Of a DNA stretch of 64,000 nt, positions 1 through 8,021 are shown in pieces. The notes beneath the pieces are model-generated. The model had not been told where the DNA came from, made no database searches, and worked only from the letters and a program-made list of their open reading frames with translations. The position numbers were made by a program, and so were the translations under genes. This DNA is from Pseudomonas benzenivorans (GTDB taxonomy: Bacteria; Pseudomonadota; Gammaproteobacteria; Pseudomonadales; Pseudomonadaceae), in contig NZ_FNCT01000011.1 in assembly GCF_900100495.1 (NCBI RefSeq), positions 124,001 through 188,000 on the forward strand. The letters are read 5' to 3'. Within the stretch, counting starts at the first letter, position 1. Each line of letters opens with the position of its first letter.

Positions 1-413
1 CCCTGGTCGCCCACGATCACTGCAAGGAGTTCCTCCTCGACTGGAGCGAGCGCCAGCGCGACAAGCTGGCCCGGCACCAGCTGCTGGCCACCGGCACCAC
101 CGGCCTGCTGCTCGGCCGGCGTCTGCAACTGCCGATTGAGTGCATGATCAGCGGCCCGCTCGGCGGCGACCAGCAACTCGGCGCACGCATCGCCGAGCGG
201 CGGGTGGACATGCTGGTGTTCTTCTGGGATCCCTTCGAGCCGCAGCCCCACGACCCGGACATCAAGGCGCTGCTGCGGGTCGCGGCGGTGTGGAACATCC
301 CGGTGGCCTGCAACGAGAGCAGCGCCGACTACCTGCTCGGCAGCGTGCTGCTGGAACAGGCGCACGAGTACCGCATCCCCGACTACAGCGCCTACCTCGA
401 AGGCCGCCACTAG
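1..413 (+). CDS. mgsA: Methylglyoxal synthase, 5'-truncated by window edge
   Basis: Reading frame opens at base 3, so the first residues lie outside the window; 136 codons are visible. MgsA converts dihydroxyacetone phosphate to methylglyoxal and phosphate in the cytosol, a bypass of lower glycolysis under phosphate limitation. Visible family motifs in order: VAHDHCK, ATGTTG (phosphate binding), SGPLGGDQQ (contains the catalytic Asp of the family), FFWDP, HDPDIKALLR and VWNIPVACN. The C-terminus IPDYSAYLEGRH ends where the E. coli enzyme (152 aa) ends, so only about 15 residues are missing. The fit to the family is strong throughout. Confidence 0.95.
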   Translation, partial: LVAHDHCKEFLLDWSERQRDKLARHQLLATGTTGLLLGRRLQLPIECMISGPLGGDQQLGARIAERRVDMLVFFWDPFEPQPHDPDIKALLRVAAVWNIPVACNESSADYLLGSVLLEQAHEYRIPDYSAYLEGRH

Positions 414-639
414 CAGGCCAATCCGCTAGTGCGTGCGGTTTCGTACGCGCACGCCTGTAACAAAACCAGATCAGCTCCGTCTCTAGGGGTAAGCACGGCA
501 AATTGGGGAAACGCCCAGCATCCGGGCCCTCCCTGAATTCACCGGCTGTGTTTGCAGGCAATCGGCAAGAAACATCATGCATGCCGTTCTATGCTGAGCC
601 GTGCCGCACCACCCCAATCGCCACAACGGAGCTACCACG

Positions 640-951
640 ATGAAAAACACCGCCTCCCAGGCTATTTCCGCTGCCGGTCTCGCGCTCGCCCTGGGCGCCG
701 CCCTGGCGATCTCCAGCGCGCCGCTGACCGCCCACGCGGCGGACAACGAGAAATGTTTCGGCGTCGCCATGAAGGGCAAGAACGATTGCGCCGCCGGCCC
801 CGGCACCACCTGCGCCGGCACCTCGAAAGTCGACTACCAGGGCAACGCCTGGAAGTTCGTACCCCAGGGCACCTGCGCACAGACCGCCTCGCCGACCTCG
901 CCGAGCGGCTTCGGCCAGCTCGAAGCCTTCAAGGAAGTGAAGAAGTCCTGA
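640..951 (+). CDS. bufA1: Bufferin-type RiPP precursor BufA1 (DUF2282)
   Basis: 103-aa secreted precursor. A signal peptide covers about residues 1-33 and ends APLTAHAA; the mature part has four Cys (EKCFG, NDCAA, TTCAG, GTCAQ). DUF2282 proteins beside DUF692 and DUF2063 genes are the precursors of bufferins, periplasmic copper- or metal-binding peptides whose Cys are modified by the MNIO enzyme (published for Caulobacter; the gig operon of Cupriavidus is a relative). ATG at 640 is chosen because GGAG lies 8 bases upstream and the signal peptide starts there; the GTG at 601 would add a charged leader. It heads a tight four-gene operon. I see no clear promoter in 414-639. Confidence 0.88.
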   Translation: MKNTASQAISAAGLALALGAALAISSAPLTAHAADNEKCFGVAMKGKNDCAAGPGTTCAGTSKVDYQGNAWKFVPQGTCAQTASPTSPSGFGQLEAFKEVKKS

Positions 952-970
952 CGGCCCTGCAGGAGCGCTG

Positions 971-1876
971 ATGATGATCGCCTTGCCAGTCCACGATGCC
1001 AACAGCGCTCCGGCGTCCCGGCCCCGGCTTCCCGAGCGGGCCGGGATAGGCCTCAGGTCGCAGCATTACCAGCAGGTCCTCGACGCCAATCCCGCGGTCG
1101 GCTTCTTCGAGGTGCACGCCGAGAACTACCTGGTGGCGGGCGGGCCCTTCCATCACTATCTGGGCCTGATCCGCGAGCGCTATCCCCTGTCGATCCATGG
1201 CGTCGGCCTGTCGATCGGCGCCCAGCAGCCCCTCGACACCGAGCACCTGCAGCGCCTCGCCGTGCTGCTCGAGCGCTACCAGCCACAGGCCTTCTCCGAA
1301 CACCTGGCCTGGTCGAGCCATGGTGAGCTGTTCCTCAACGACTTGCTGCCGCTTGCCTATGACAGCGCGACGCTCGAGCGGGTCTGTGAGCATGTCGACC
1401 AGGTGCAGACTCGCCTGCAGCGCCAGATGCTGCTGGAAAACCCGGCGACCTACCTGGAGTTCACCGGCTCGACCATGGATGAAGCCGCGTTCATCGGCGA
1501 AGTGGTGCGCCGCACCGGTTGCGGCCTGCTGCTGGACGTGAATAACGCCTACGTCTCCAGCGTCAACCAGCACTGGGACGCCCAGGCCTACCTGCACGCC
1601 CTGCCATTGGCCGCGGTCGGCGAGATCCACCTCGCCGGCTTCGCCGAAGACCGCGACGCGGCAGGCGCGCGCCTGCTGATCGACAACCACGGCGCCCCGG
1701 TCGACGAGGCGGTGTGGCGGCTCTATGCAGAGGTGCTGCAACTGATCGGCGCAACCCCGACCCTGCTCGAGCGGGACAACCATATCCCGCCCCTGGACCT
1801 GCTGGTGCAGGAGGCGCAGCGCGCACAAAGGCTGCTCGACGCGTCTCGCCCGGCGCGACAGCAGGCCTCGGCATGA
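971..1876 (+). CDS. bufB: MNIO-family bufferin maturation enzyme BufB (DUF692)
   Basis: 301 aa, a TIM-barrel multinuclear non-haem iron oxidase. In bufferin systems this enzyme oxidises precursor Cys residues to thiooxazole-type groups. Recognisable DUF692 motifs in order: GIGLRSQHY, FFEVHAENY, IHGVGLSIG, FSEHLAWSSH, LLENPATYL, LLLDVNNAYVS, GEIHLAGF, IDNHGAPV and LLERDNHIP; the His/Glu/Asp/Asn residues in them match expected iron ligands. AGGAG is 5 bases before the ATG. The stop overlaps the bufC start as ATGA, indicating translational coupling. Full length for the family, so the system looks intact. Confidence 0.92.
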   Translation: MMIALPVHDANSAPASRPRLPERAGIGLRSQHYQQVLDANPAVGFFEVHAENYLVAGGPFHHYLGLIRERYPLSIHGVGLSIGAQQPLDTEHLQRLAVLLERYQPQAFSEHLAWSSHGELFLNDLLPLAYDSATLERVCEHVDQVQTRLQRQMLLENPATYLEFTGSTMDEAAFIGEVVRRTGCGLLLDVNNAYVSSVNQHWDAQAYLHALPLAAVGEIHLAGFAEDRDAAGARLLIDNHGAPVDEAVWRLYAEVLQLIGATPTLLERDNHIPPLDLLVQEAQRAQRLLDASRPARQQASA

Positions 1877-2652
1877 ACAGCCAAGAGGATTTTGTCGCCG
1901 CCCTGCTCGACCCGCAGCGGGACTGTCCGCCGCAGCTGAAAGCCTGGAACGGCTCGGACCCGGCGGCACGCTTCGCCGTCTACCGCAACAATGTGCTGAG
2001 TTCGCTGGTCGATGCCCTGGCCGTCAGCTTTCCGGTGGTGCAGCAACTGGTCGGCGAGGAGTTCTTCCGCGCCATGGCGGCCGTGCATGTGCGCCAGTCG
2101 CCACCACGCTCGCGCATCCTGGCCGACTACGGCGCCGGCTTCCCCGGGTTCGTCGAGGGCTTCCCCCCCGCCGCCAGCCTGCCCTACCTGGCGGACGTGG
2201 CGCGCCTCGAATGGCTACGCATCCGCGCCTACCACGCGGCCGACGCGGCGCCGCTGGCAAGCGATGCGCTGGCGGCGGCCCTGGTCGCGCCGGAAACCCT
2301 CGGCGCCCTGCTGTTCCAGCTGCACCCCGCGCTCGGCCTGCTCGATTCGGCCTTCGCGGTCGTCTCGCTGTGGGCCGCCCACCAAGGCGCACTGGCAATT
2401 GCCGGCGTCGATCCGTACCAGGCGCAATGCGCCCTGGTGCTGCGCAACGGCCTGGAGGTCGAAGTGCTCGGCATCCGCCCAGGCGATGCGCGGTTCATTC
2501 AAGCCCTGCAGCAGGGGCTGACCCTGGGCCGCGCCACGCAACAGGCCAGCGCCCTCGACGCCGGCTTCGAGCTCGGCGCCTGCCTGGCCCACCTGCTGCG
2601 CGCAGGTGCCATCACTCACCTTGCATACGACAGCGAAAGGCCACTCCCATGA
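1873..2652 (+). CDS. bufC: Bufferin partner protein BufC (DUF2063)
   Basis: 259 aa, starting at an ATG that overlaps the bufB stop by four bases. The N-terminal half is the DUF2063 domain: RFAVYRNNVLSSLVDAL, FPVVQQLVGEEFF, HVRQSPPRS and LADYGAGFPGFVEGF are typical. BufC-type proteins bind the precursor leader and present it to the MNIO enzyme, a role like that of RiPP recognition elements. The C-terminal half (about 130-259) is a helical and beta domain of unknown role. The stop again overlaps the next start as ATGA, so bufB, bufC and the DoxX gene form one coupled unit. Confidence 0.9.
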   Translation: MNSQEDFVAALLDPQRDCPPQLKAWNGSDPAARFAVYRNNVLSSLVDALAVSFPVVQQLVGEEFFRAMAAVHVRQSPPRSRILADYGAGFPGFVEGFPPAASLPYLADVARLEWLRIRAYHAADAAPLASDALAAALVAPETLGALLFQLHPALGLLDSAFAVVSLWAAHQGALAIAGVDPYQAQCALVLRNGLEVEVLGIRPGDARFIQALQQGLTLGRATQQASALDAGFELGACLAHLLRAGAITHLAYDSERPLP

Positions 2653-3167
2653 CCGACCATGCGTCCCTGGCACACGCCACCCTGCCCACCCGCCTGATCG
2701 CCCGCGCGGTCGACCTGTGCGCGCTGATCCCCTACAGCCTGGTGGCTTTCATCGGGCGCTTCGCGATTGCCGCGACCTTCTGGAAATCCGGGCAGACCAA
2801 GATCGAAGGCCTGGCCATCGATATCGTCTCCGGCACCTTCGAGTTCGGCCTGCCCCGGCTATCCGCCTCGGCCGTGCCGTTGTTCGAGGAAGAGTACAAG
2901 TTGCCGCTGCTGCCGCCGGAGCTGGCCGCGCAACTGGCCGCCTTCAGCGAGCACCTGTTCCCGCTGCTGATCCTGCTCGGCCTGGCCACGCGCTTCTCGG
3001 CGCTGGCGCTGCTCGGCATGACCCTGGTCATCCAGCTGTTCGTCTACCCGGACGCCTACCCGACCCACGGGCTCTGGGCGGCCGTGTTGCTGCTGCTCGC
3101 CGCCAAGGGGCCGGGCGCACTGGCCGTCGACCGGCTGATTGCCCGACGTTACGGCTACGCCGGCTAG
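2649..3167 (+). CDS. DoxX-family inner-membrane protein of the bufferin operon
   Basis: 172 aa with four hydrophobic segments at roughly residues 20-45, 80-100, 105-125 and 130-150, the usual DoxX layout. RFAIAATFWKSGQTK near residue 36 is the family signature. DoxX genes close many DUF2282-DUF692-DUF2063 operons (gigT in Cupriavidus); a role in membrane redox or export of the modified peptide is suspected but not proven. It starts at the ATGA overlap with bufC and is followed by about 95 bases before the convergent msrB. The family call is secure; the function is inferred from context. Confidence 0.88.
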   Translation: MTDHASLAHATLPTRLIARAVDLCALIPYSLVAFIGRFAIAATFWKSGQTKIEGLAIDIVSGTFEFGLPRLSASAVPLFEEEYKLPLLPPELAAQLAAFSEHLFPLLILLGLATRFSALALLGMTLVIQLFVYPDAYPTHGLWAAVLLLLAAKGPGALAVDRLIARRYGYAG

Positions 3168-3261
3168 CGCCGCGCAAGCCAGCTCGGCACCGCCCGGGGG
3201 TTACCGCCTAGCAGGCCTCACCAGAACCTCCGCCGGGCCGCAACCATGCGCCTGAGTCGGC

Positions 3262-3657
3262 CTAGCTGCGCGGCACCAGCTTGAGTGCTACCGAGTTGAT
3301 GCAGTAGCGCAAGCCGGTCGGCGCCGGACCATCGGGGAACACATGCCCCAAGTGGGCATCGCACTTGGCGCATTTGACTTCGATGCGGTGCATGCCATGG
3401 CTGAAGTCATCCAGGCTGGTGAGCGCCTCCTTGCTCACCGGCTGGAAATAGCTGGGCCAGCCACTGCCGGAATCGAACTTGGCGTCGGAGTCGAACAGCG
3501 CGGTGCCGCAACAGGCGCAGTGGTAGATGCCCGGGGTCTTGCTGGCATGGTATTCGCCGGTGAAGGCCCGCTCCGTGCCGCCCAGGCGGCAGACATGGTA
3601 CTGCGTGTCCGAGAGTTCTTCGCGCCAGGCTTCCAGGGGTTTTTCGAGCTTGTCCAC
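3262..3657 (-). CDS. msrB: Peptide-methionine (R)-S-oxide reductase MsrB
   Basis: 131 aa, reducing methionine-R-sulfoxide in proteins and thus repairing oxidative damage. Zinc-binding Cys pairs are seen in YHCACCGTALF and VKCAKCDAHLGH, and the resolving/catalytic region in SGWPSYF and TGLRYCINSVAL, where the Cys is the nucleophile. I place the start at a GTG (3655-3657) because GAGGAG lies 7 bases upstream and the protein then begins VDKLEKPLEAWREEL, as in other pseudomonad MsrB; the longer upstream ATG frame adds an unlikely Arg/Trp-rich leader. Convergent with the bufferin operon. Confidence 0.93.
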   Translation of the reverse strand: MDKLEKPLEAWREELSDTQYHVCRLGGTERAFTGEYHASKTPGIYHCACCGTALFDSDAKFDSGSGWPSYFQPVSKEALTSLDDFSHGMHRIEVKCAKCDAHLGHVFPDGPAPTGLRYCINSVALKLVPRS

Positions 3658-3826
3658 GGCAGGTCTCCTCAACTGAAAAAAGCCCGACCGGTACCTTTGC
3701 CAAGGCCAGGCCGCCACGTATCATTCGACCCCAGTCTGTCACCCGCGTTACATGCTGCCAAGGCTCGCCAGATCGAGGCTTTTACAGCGTCATTGCGCGG
3801 CGTTTCCTCTTTTCGGGATCACTTAC

Positions 3827-5038
3827 ATGCAGGTCAGCAAATCCAACAAGCTCGCCAACGTCTGCTACGACATCCGCGGGCCGGTGCTCAAGCACGCCAA
3901 ACGCCTGGAAGAGGAAGGCCACCGCATCCTCAGGCTGAATATCGGCAACCCGGCGCCGTTCGGCTTCGAGGCGCCGGAGGAAATCCTCCAGGACGTGATC
4001 CGCAACCTGCCCACCGCCCAGGGCTACAGCGACTCCAAGGGCCTGTTCAGCGCGCGCAAGGCGGTGATGCAGTACTACCAGCAGAAGCAGGTGGAAGGCG
4101 TCGGCATCGAGGACATCTACCTCGGCAACGGCGTCTCCGAGCTGATCATGATGGCCATGCAGGCGCTGCTCAACAACAGCGACGAGGTGCTGATCCCGGC
4201 GCCCGACTACCCGCTGTGGACCGCCGCGGTAGCCCTGGCCGGCGGCAAGCCGGTGCATTACCTGTGCGACGAGCAGGCCGGCTGGTTCCCCGACATCGCC
4301 GACATGCGCGCCAAGATCACCCCCAACACCAAGGCTCTGGTGCTGATCAACCCGAACAACCCGACCGGCGCGGTGTATTCCAAGGAAGTGCTGGCAGACA
4401 TCGTCGAGCTGGCGCGCCAGCACAACCTGGTGCTGTTCTCCGACGAGATCTACGACAAGATCCTCTACGACGAAGCCCTGCACGTCGCCACCGCCTCGCT
4501 GGCGCCGGACGTGCTCTGCCTGACCTTCAACGGCCTGTCCAAGTCCTACCGGGTCGCCGGCTTCCGCTCCGGCTGGGTGGCGATCTCCGGGCCGAAACAC
4601 AAGGCCCAGAGCTATATCGAGGGCCTGGACATCCTCGCCAACATGCGCCTGTGCGCCAACGTGCCGAGCCAGCACGCGATCCAGACTGCGCTGGGCGGCT
4701 ACCAGAGCATCAACGACCTGGTGTTGCCCAACGGCCGCCTGCTGGAGCAGCGCAACCGCACCTGGGAATTGCTCAACGACATTCCGGGCGTCAGTTGCGT
4801 CAAGCCGATGGGCGCGCTCTACGCCTTCCCCAGGATCGACCCGAAGGTCTGCCCGATCCACAACGACGAGAAGTTCGTCCTCGACCTGCTGCTCTCCGAG
4901 AAGCTGCTGATCGTCCAGGGCACCGCCTTCAACTGGCCGTGGCCGGATCACTTCCGCGTGGTCACCCTGCCGCGGATCGACGACCTGGAGCAGGCCATCG
5001 GGCGCATCGGCAATTTCCTCAAGAGCTACCGCCAGTAA
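3827..5038 (+). CDS. alaA: AlaA-type alanine transaminase (class I/II PLP aminotransferase)
   Basis: 403 aa. AlaA enzymes transfer amino groups between glutamate and pyruvate to make alanine. Family motifs: ILRLNIGNPAPFGF, AQGYSDSKGL, YLGNGVSELI, PDYPLWTAAV, INPNNPTGAVYS, FSDEIYDKILYD, and FNGLSKSYRVAGFRSGW, which holds the PLP-binding Lys. The ATG at 3827 gives the expected N-terminus (MQVSKSNKLANVCYDIRGP); the open frame extends upstream without a good ribosome site. An SDR gene follows 11 bases after the stop and is probably cotranscribed. Confidence 0.9.
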   Translation: MQVSKSNKLANVCYDIRGPVLKHAKRLEEEGHRILRLNIGNPAPFGFEAPEEILQDVIRNLPTAQGYSDSKGLFSARKAVMQYYQQKQVEGVGIEDIYLGNGVSELIMMAMQALLNNSDEVLIPAPDYPLWTAAVALAGGKPVHYLCDEQAGWFPDIADMRAKITPNTKALVLINPNNPTGAVYSKEVLADIVELARQHNLVLFSDEIYDKILYDEALHVATASLAPDVLCLTFNGLSKSYRVAGFRSGWVAISGPKHKAQSYIEGLDILANMRLCANVPSQHAIQTALGGYQSINDLVLPNGRLLEQRNRTWELLNDIPGVSCVKPMGALYAFPRIDPKVCPIHNDEKFVLDLLLSEKLLIVQGTAFNWPWPDHFRVVTLPRIDDLEQAIGRIGNFLKSYRQ

Positions 5039-5049
5039 CCGGAGATCCC

Positions 5050-5793
5050 ATGGACCAGGGCAAACGTTACCTGCTCACCGGCGCCAGTTCCGGCATCGGC
5101 GCCGCCCTGGCCCGCGAGCTGGCCGGCAAGGGCTACGACCTGGCCCTGGCGGCGCGTCGCGAGGACAGCCTGCACCTGCTGGCGGCGGAGCTGCAGGCGC
5201 GCTTCGGCCGCAAGGCGCTGGTTCTGCCGCTGGACGTCACCGACTACGCCGCCTGCCAGGATGCCGTAGGCCTGGCGGCCAACGCCCTGGGCGGGCTGGA
5301 CGGGATCATCGCCAACGCCGGCATCGCCCTCAACGGCAAGGTCGGCGGCGGTCACTTCGAGCGCGCCAGGCTGACCCTGGAAACCAACCTGATCGGCGCC
5401 ATCGCCTGCCTGGATGCCGCTTGCGCGCTGTTTCGCCAGCAGGGCCACGGCCACCTGGTCGCCGTCGCCTCGGTCGCCGGCAAGCGCGGCCTGCCCTACG
5501 CCGCCACCTATTCGGCGAGCAAGGCCGGCCTGATCGCCTACCTGCAAGGCGCACGCGCCGAACTGCGGGGCAAGGGCATCGACACCAGCCTGATCCTGCC
5601 AGGCTTCATCGACACGCCGCTGAACCGCGAGATGCCCAAGCGGCCGTTCCTGATCGACGTGGAACGCGGCGCCGCGCTGATCGCCAGGCACATCGAGCGG
5701 CGCCACGCCAGCGCCTATGTCCCCGGCTGGCCCTGGGCGATCCTCGGGCGCCTGCTGCCGCTGCTGCCCACCGCGCTGGTCGCCAAATTCTGA
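5050..5793 (+). CDS. Short-chain dehydrogenase/reductase
   Basis: 247 aa classical SDR. The cofactor site is TGASSGIGAALA at residues 10-21; NAG is at IIANAGIAL, the catalytic Ser in VAVASVAGKRG, and YSASK supplies the Tyr and Lys. The Arg residues after the glycine motif (AARRED) favour NADPH. The C-terminus is hydrophobic (PWAILGRLLPLLPTAL), suggesting membrane contact as in lipid-acting SDRs. The substrate cannot be read from the sequence. GGAG precedes the ATG by 6 bases, and the stop overlaps the next start (TGATG), so it is coupled to the small gene that follows. Confidence 0.85.
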   Translation: MDQGKRYLLTGASSGIGAALARELAGKGYDLALAARREDSLHLLAAELQARFGRKALVLPLDVTDYAACQDAVGLAANALGGLDGIIANAGIALNGKVGGGHFERARLTLETNLIGAIACLDAACALFRQQGHGHLVAVASVAGKRGLPYAATYSASKAGLIAYLQGARAELRGKGIDTSLILPGFIDTPLNREMPKRPFLIDVERGAALIARHIERRHASAYVPGWPWAILGRLLPLLPTALVAKF

Positions 5794-6245
5794 TGGACCT
5801 GCAGATCGACGATTTCTACAAGGACGCCGCCGCCGGCCTGCTGCTGCTCTACCAGGCCTTTCCGCGCAAGGTGGCGCTGTATGTCGAGGACCTGATCGGC
5901 CGCGAGGAGCCGGACGAGTTCGGCCTGCCGAGCAAGCGCCACCAGGGCTGCCTGGGTGCCCTGCTGTGGCTGGCCGAGGAAGGCTACCTGCGCTTCGACT
6001 CGACCATCGGCTACGACGCCCTGGACCAGGCCGTACTGAGCGAGAAGGGCTTCCTGCGCCTGAGCCGCAGCGTGCCCCACGCCCTGCGCGAAGGCGAAGC
6101 GCTGCCGCCGAGCGTGCGCCGGGTGCATGCCACCCTGGCCTTCCAGCTGCGCGAAGCCCTCGCGCAAAAGCATGGCGAACGCCTCGCCCGCCTGACCCGC
6201 CTGCTGTTCGAAAGCGCTCTAGCCGGGGCAAGCGACATAGTTTGA
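5793..6245 (+). CDS. Conserved hypothetical protein
   Basis: 150 aa with no family I can name. The start codon shares its A with the stop of the SDR gene (TGATG), which fixes the start and indicates translational coupling. The protein is soluble and helical. The segment MDLQIDDFYKDAAAGLLLLY and the later GLPSKRHQGCLGALLWLAEEG suggest a winged-helix-like or helical bundle fold; that is only an impression. The gene ends about 90 bases before htpX and has the same GC-rich codon use as its neighbours, so it is a native gene. Confidence 0.75.
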   Translation: MDLQIDDFYKDAAAGLLLLYQAFPRKVALYVEDLIGREEPDEFGLPSKRHQGCLGALLWLAEEGYLRFDSTIGYDALDQAVLSEKGFLRLSRSVPHALREGEALPPSVRRVHATLAFQLREALAQKHGERLARLTRLLFESALAGASDIV

Positions 6246-6258
6246 AATAGTCCCTCGG

Positions 6259-6287
6259 TTGAAGAGCCGGGGGGCGCGCCCTTATAT
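6259..6287 (+). promoter_or_regulatory. Candidate htpX promoter
   Basis: TTGAAG at 6259-6264 and TTATAT at 6282-6287 are 17 bases apart, in the gap between the preceding gene and htpX. The spacer is GC-rich and ends CGCCC directly before the -10, a feature also seen in heat-shock (sigma-32) promoters, which would suit htpX. The sigma class is not certain. Confidence 0.45.
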
Positions 6288-6335
6288 AGCCCGCATAAGC
6301 AGCACGTCTTTTCCCGTGAGGAGTAGTTTCACACC

Positions 6336-7208
6336 ATGATGCGCATCTTCCTGTTCCTGGCCACCAACCTGGCGGTCCTGATCATCGCCAGTATCACGCT
6401 CAAGCTGCTGGGGGTCGATCGCTACACCGGCCAGAACTATGGCAGCCTGCTGGTGTTCTGCGCCGTGTTCGGCTTCGCCGGCTCGCTGATTTCGCTGTTC
6501 ATCTCCAAATGGATGGCGAAGATGAGCACCGGCACCGAGATCATCACGCAACCCCGCACGCGCCACGAGCAGTGGCTGATGCAGACCGTCGAAGAGCTGT
6601 CCCGCAACGCCGGTATCAAGATGCCGGAAGTGGGCATCTTCCCGGCCTACGAGTCCAACGCCTTCGCCACCGGCTGGAACCGCAACGACGCACTGGTCGC
6701 GGTCAGCCAGGGACTGCTCGAGCGCTTCTCGCCCGATGAAGTGAAAGCCGTCCTGGCCCACGAAATAGGCCACGTGGCCAACGGCGACATGGTCACCCTG
6801 GCGCTGATCCAGGGCGTGGTGAACACCTTCGTGATGTTCTTCGCGCGGATCTTCGGCAACTTCGTCGACAAGGCCATCCTGAAGAACGAGGAAGGCCACG
6901 GCATCGGCTATTTCCTGGCGACCATCTTCGCCGAACTGGTGCTCGGCATCCTCGCCAGCATCATCGTCATGTGGTTCTCGCGCAAACGTGAGTTCAAGGC
7001 CGACGCCGCCGGCGCCCACCTGGCCGGCACCGGCGCGATGATCGCCGCGCTGCAGCGCCTGCGCGCCGAACAGGGTGTGCCGGTGCACATGCCCGACAGC
7101 CTGACCGCCTTCGGCATCAACGGCGGCCTGAAGCACGGCCTGGCCGGCCTGCTGATGAGCCACCCGCCGCTGGAAGAGCGAATCGAGGCGCTGCGCCAGC
7201 TGCGCTGA
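6336..7208 (+). CDS. htpX: Membrane-bound zinc metalloprotease HtpX
   Basis: 290 aa, an M48 protease that degrades misfolded inner-membrane proteins. Two N-terminal membrane segments (about 4-24 and 35-58) precede the cytosolic catalytic part. The zinc site LAHEIGHVANGD gives two His ligands and the catalytic Glu; a third ligand Glu is in REFKADAAGA. Two more hydrophobic segments follow the zinc site (about 158-178 and 193-215). Length and C-terminus (LLMSHPPLEERIEALRQLR) match the family. GAGGAG lies about 13 bases before the first of two consecutive ATGs, so either may be used. A strong hairpin terminator follows. Confidence 0.95.
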   Translation: MMRIFLFLATNLAVLIIASITLKLLGVDRYTGQNYGSLLVFCAVFGFAGSLISLFISKWMAKMSTGTEIITQPRTRHEQWLMQTVEELSRNAGIKMPEVGIFPAYESNAFATGWNRNDALVAVSQGLLERFSPDEVKAVLAHEIGHVANGDMVTLALIQGVVNTFVMFFARIFGNFVDKAILKNEEGHGIGYFLATIFAELVLGILASIIVMWFSRKREFKADAAGAHLAGTGAMIAALQRLRAEQGVPVHMPDSLTAFGINGGLKHGLAGLLMSHPPLEERIEALRQLR

Positions 7209-7222
7209 ACCCCAGAAACACC

Positions 7223-7251
7223 AAAAGGGCGACCCGCGGGTCGCCCTTTTT
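7223..7251. terminator. Bidirectional rho-independent terminator between htpX and tpm
   Basis: AAAAGGGCGACCC and GGGTCGCCCTTTT form a perfect stem with a two-base loop, with A and T runs on the two sides. It lies between two convergent genes and can serve both. Confidence 0.9.
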
Positions 7252-7263
7252 CTTGCCGAGCGA

Positions 7264-7920
7264 TCAGCGCTTGCGCAGGCGATAGACCGTCTCGTCCAAG
7301 CTCTGCAGCCCCTGCTTGAGGAACTTCCAGTTGCCCTTGAGCACGTCCAGCCGCTCCAGTTGTTCAACCTGCCAACCCTCGGCGAAGCGTTCCTGCACCT
7401 CGGTGTCGCTGACGGCGAAGGGCGGACCGTTCATCTGGCTCTGCTGGTAGTCCAGGGTGATCAACAGCCCCTGACAGCCCGCCGGCAGAATGGCCGTCAG
7501 CTGCGCCGCATAGCGCTCACGCAGCGCCGGCGGCAAGGCGATCAGCGCGGCCCGGTCATAGAGCGCGCTGCAGTCGGCCACATCCGCCGCGCCGAGGGCG
7601 AAGAAATCGCCGCACCACAGCTCCAGCGCCCCGGCGCGGTAGATCTTGAACGCCCCGTGCTCGCGCACCTCAGCCTGCAGGCCCTGCTCGGCGAAGAAGT
7701 CCTCGACCGCCCGCTCGGCCAGCTCCACGCCCAGCACCCGATGGCCCTGCGCAGCCAACCAGGTCAGATCCAGGCTCTTGCCGCACAACGGCACCAGCAC
7801 CCGCGCCCCCGCCGGCAGCTGCAGCTTTGGCCAATGCCGCTGCAGATAGGGATTGACCTCGCCCAGGTGGAAGCCGATCTGATTCTGCGCCCAGCGCTCC
7901 AGCCAGAAATCTGCGTGCAC
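7264..7920 (-). CDS. tpm: Thiopurine S-methyltransferase
   Basis: 218 aa SAM-dependent methyltransferase. Bacterial Tpm methylates thiols and is linked to tellurite and selenite detoxification in pseudomonads. Motifs: WAQNQIGFH, VLVPLCGKSLDLTWLA (SAM loop), VLGVELAERAVEDFF and YDRAALIALPP. I choose the GTG at 7918-7920 because GGGAGG lies 6 bases upstream and the protein then begins VHADFWLERWAQNQ, the family N-terminus; the longer frame starting at 8001 runs back into the promoter region. Divergent from the DODA-type gene. Confidence 0.93.
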   Translation of the reverse strand: MHADFWLERWAQNQIGFHLGEVNPYLQRHWPKLQLPAGARVLVPLCGKSLDLTWLAAQGHRVLGVELAERAVEDFFAEQGLQAEVREHGAFKIYRAGALELWCGDFFALGAADVADCSALYDRAALIALPPALRERYAAQLTAILPAGCQGLLITLDYQQSQMNGPPFAVSDTEVQERFAEGWQVEQLERLDVLKGNWKFLKQGLQSLDETVYRLRKR

Positions 7921-8021
7921 CGTTACCTCCCGAAAATTCGATGAAAATGCCCAATAATTTATACTGGATATCGATATATACAGCCGCGAATATGGCGACA
8001 TCCTAACCCAGGAGTTCGACG

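Noticed and set aside
3343..5049. Plus-strand open frame running through msrB and alaA into the SDR gene
   Set aside because: The upstream part is antisense to msrB and out of frame with alaA; the SDR gene has its own ATG and ribosome site at 5050.
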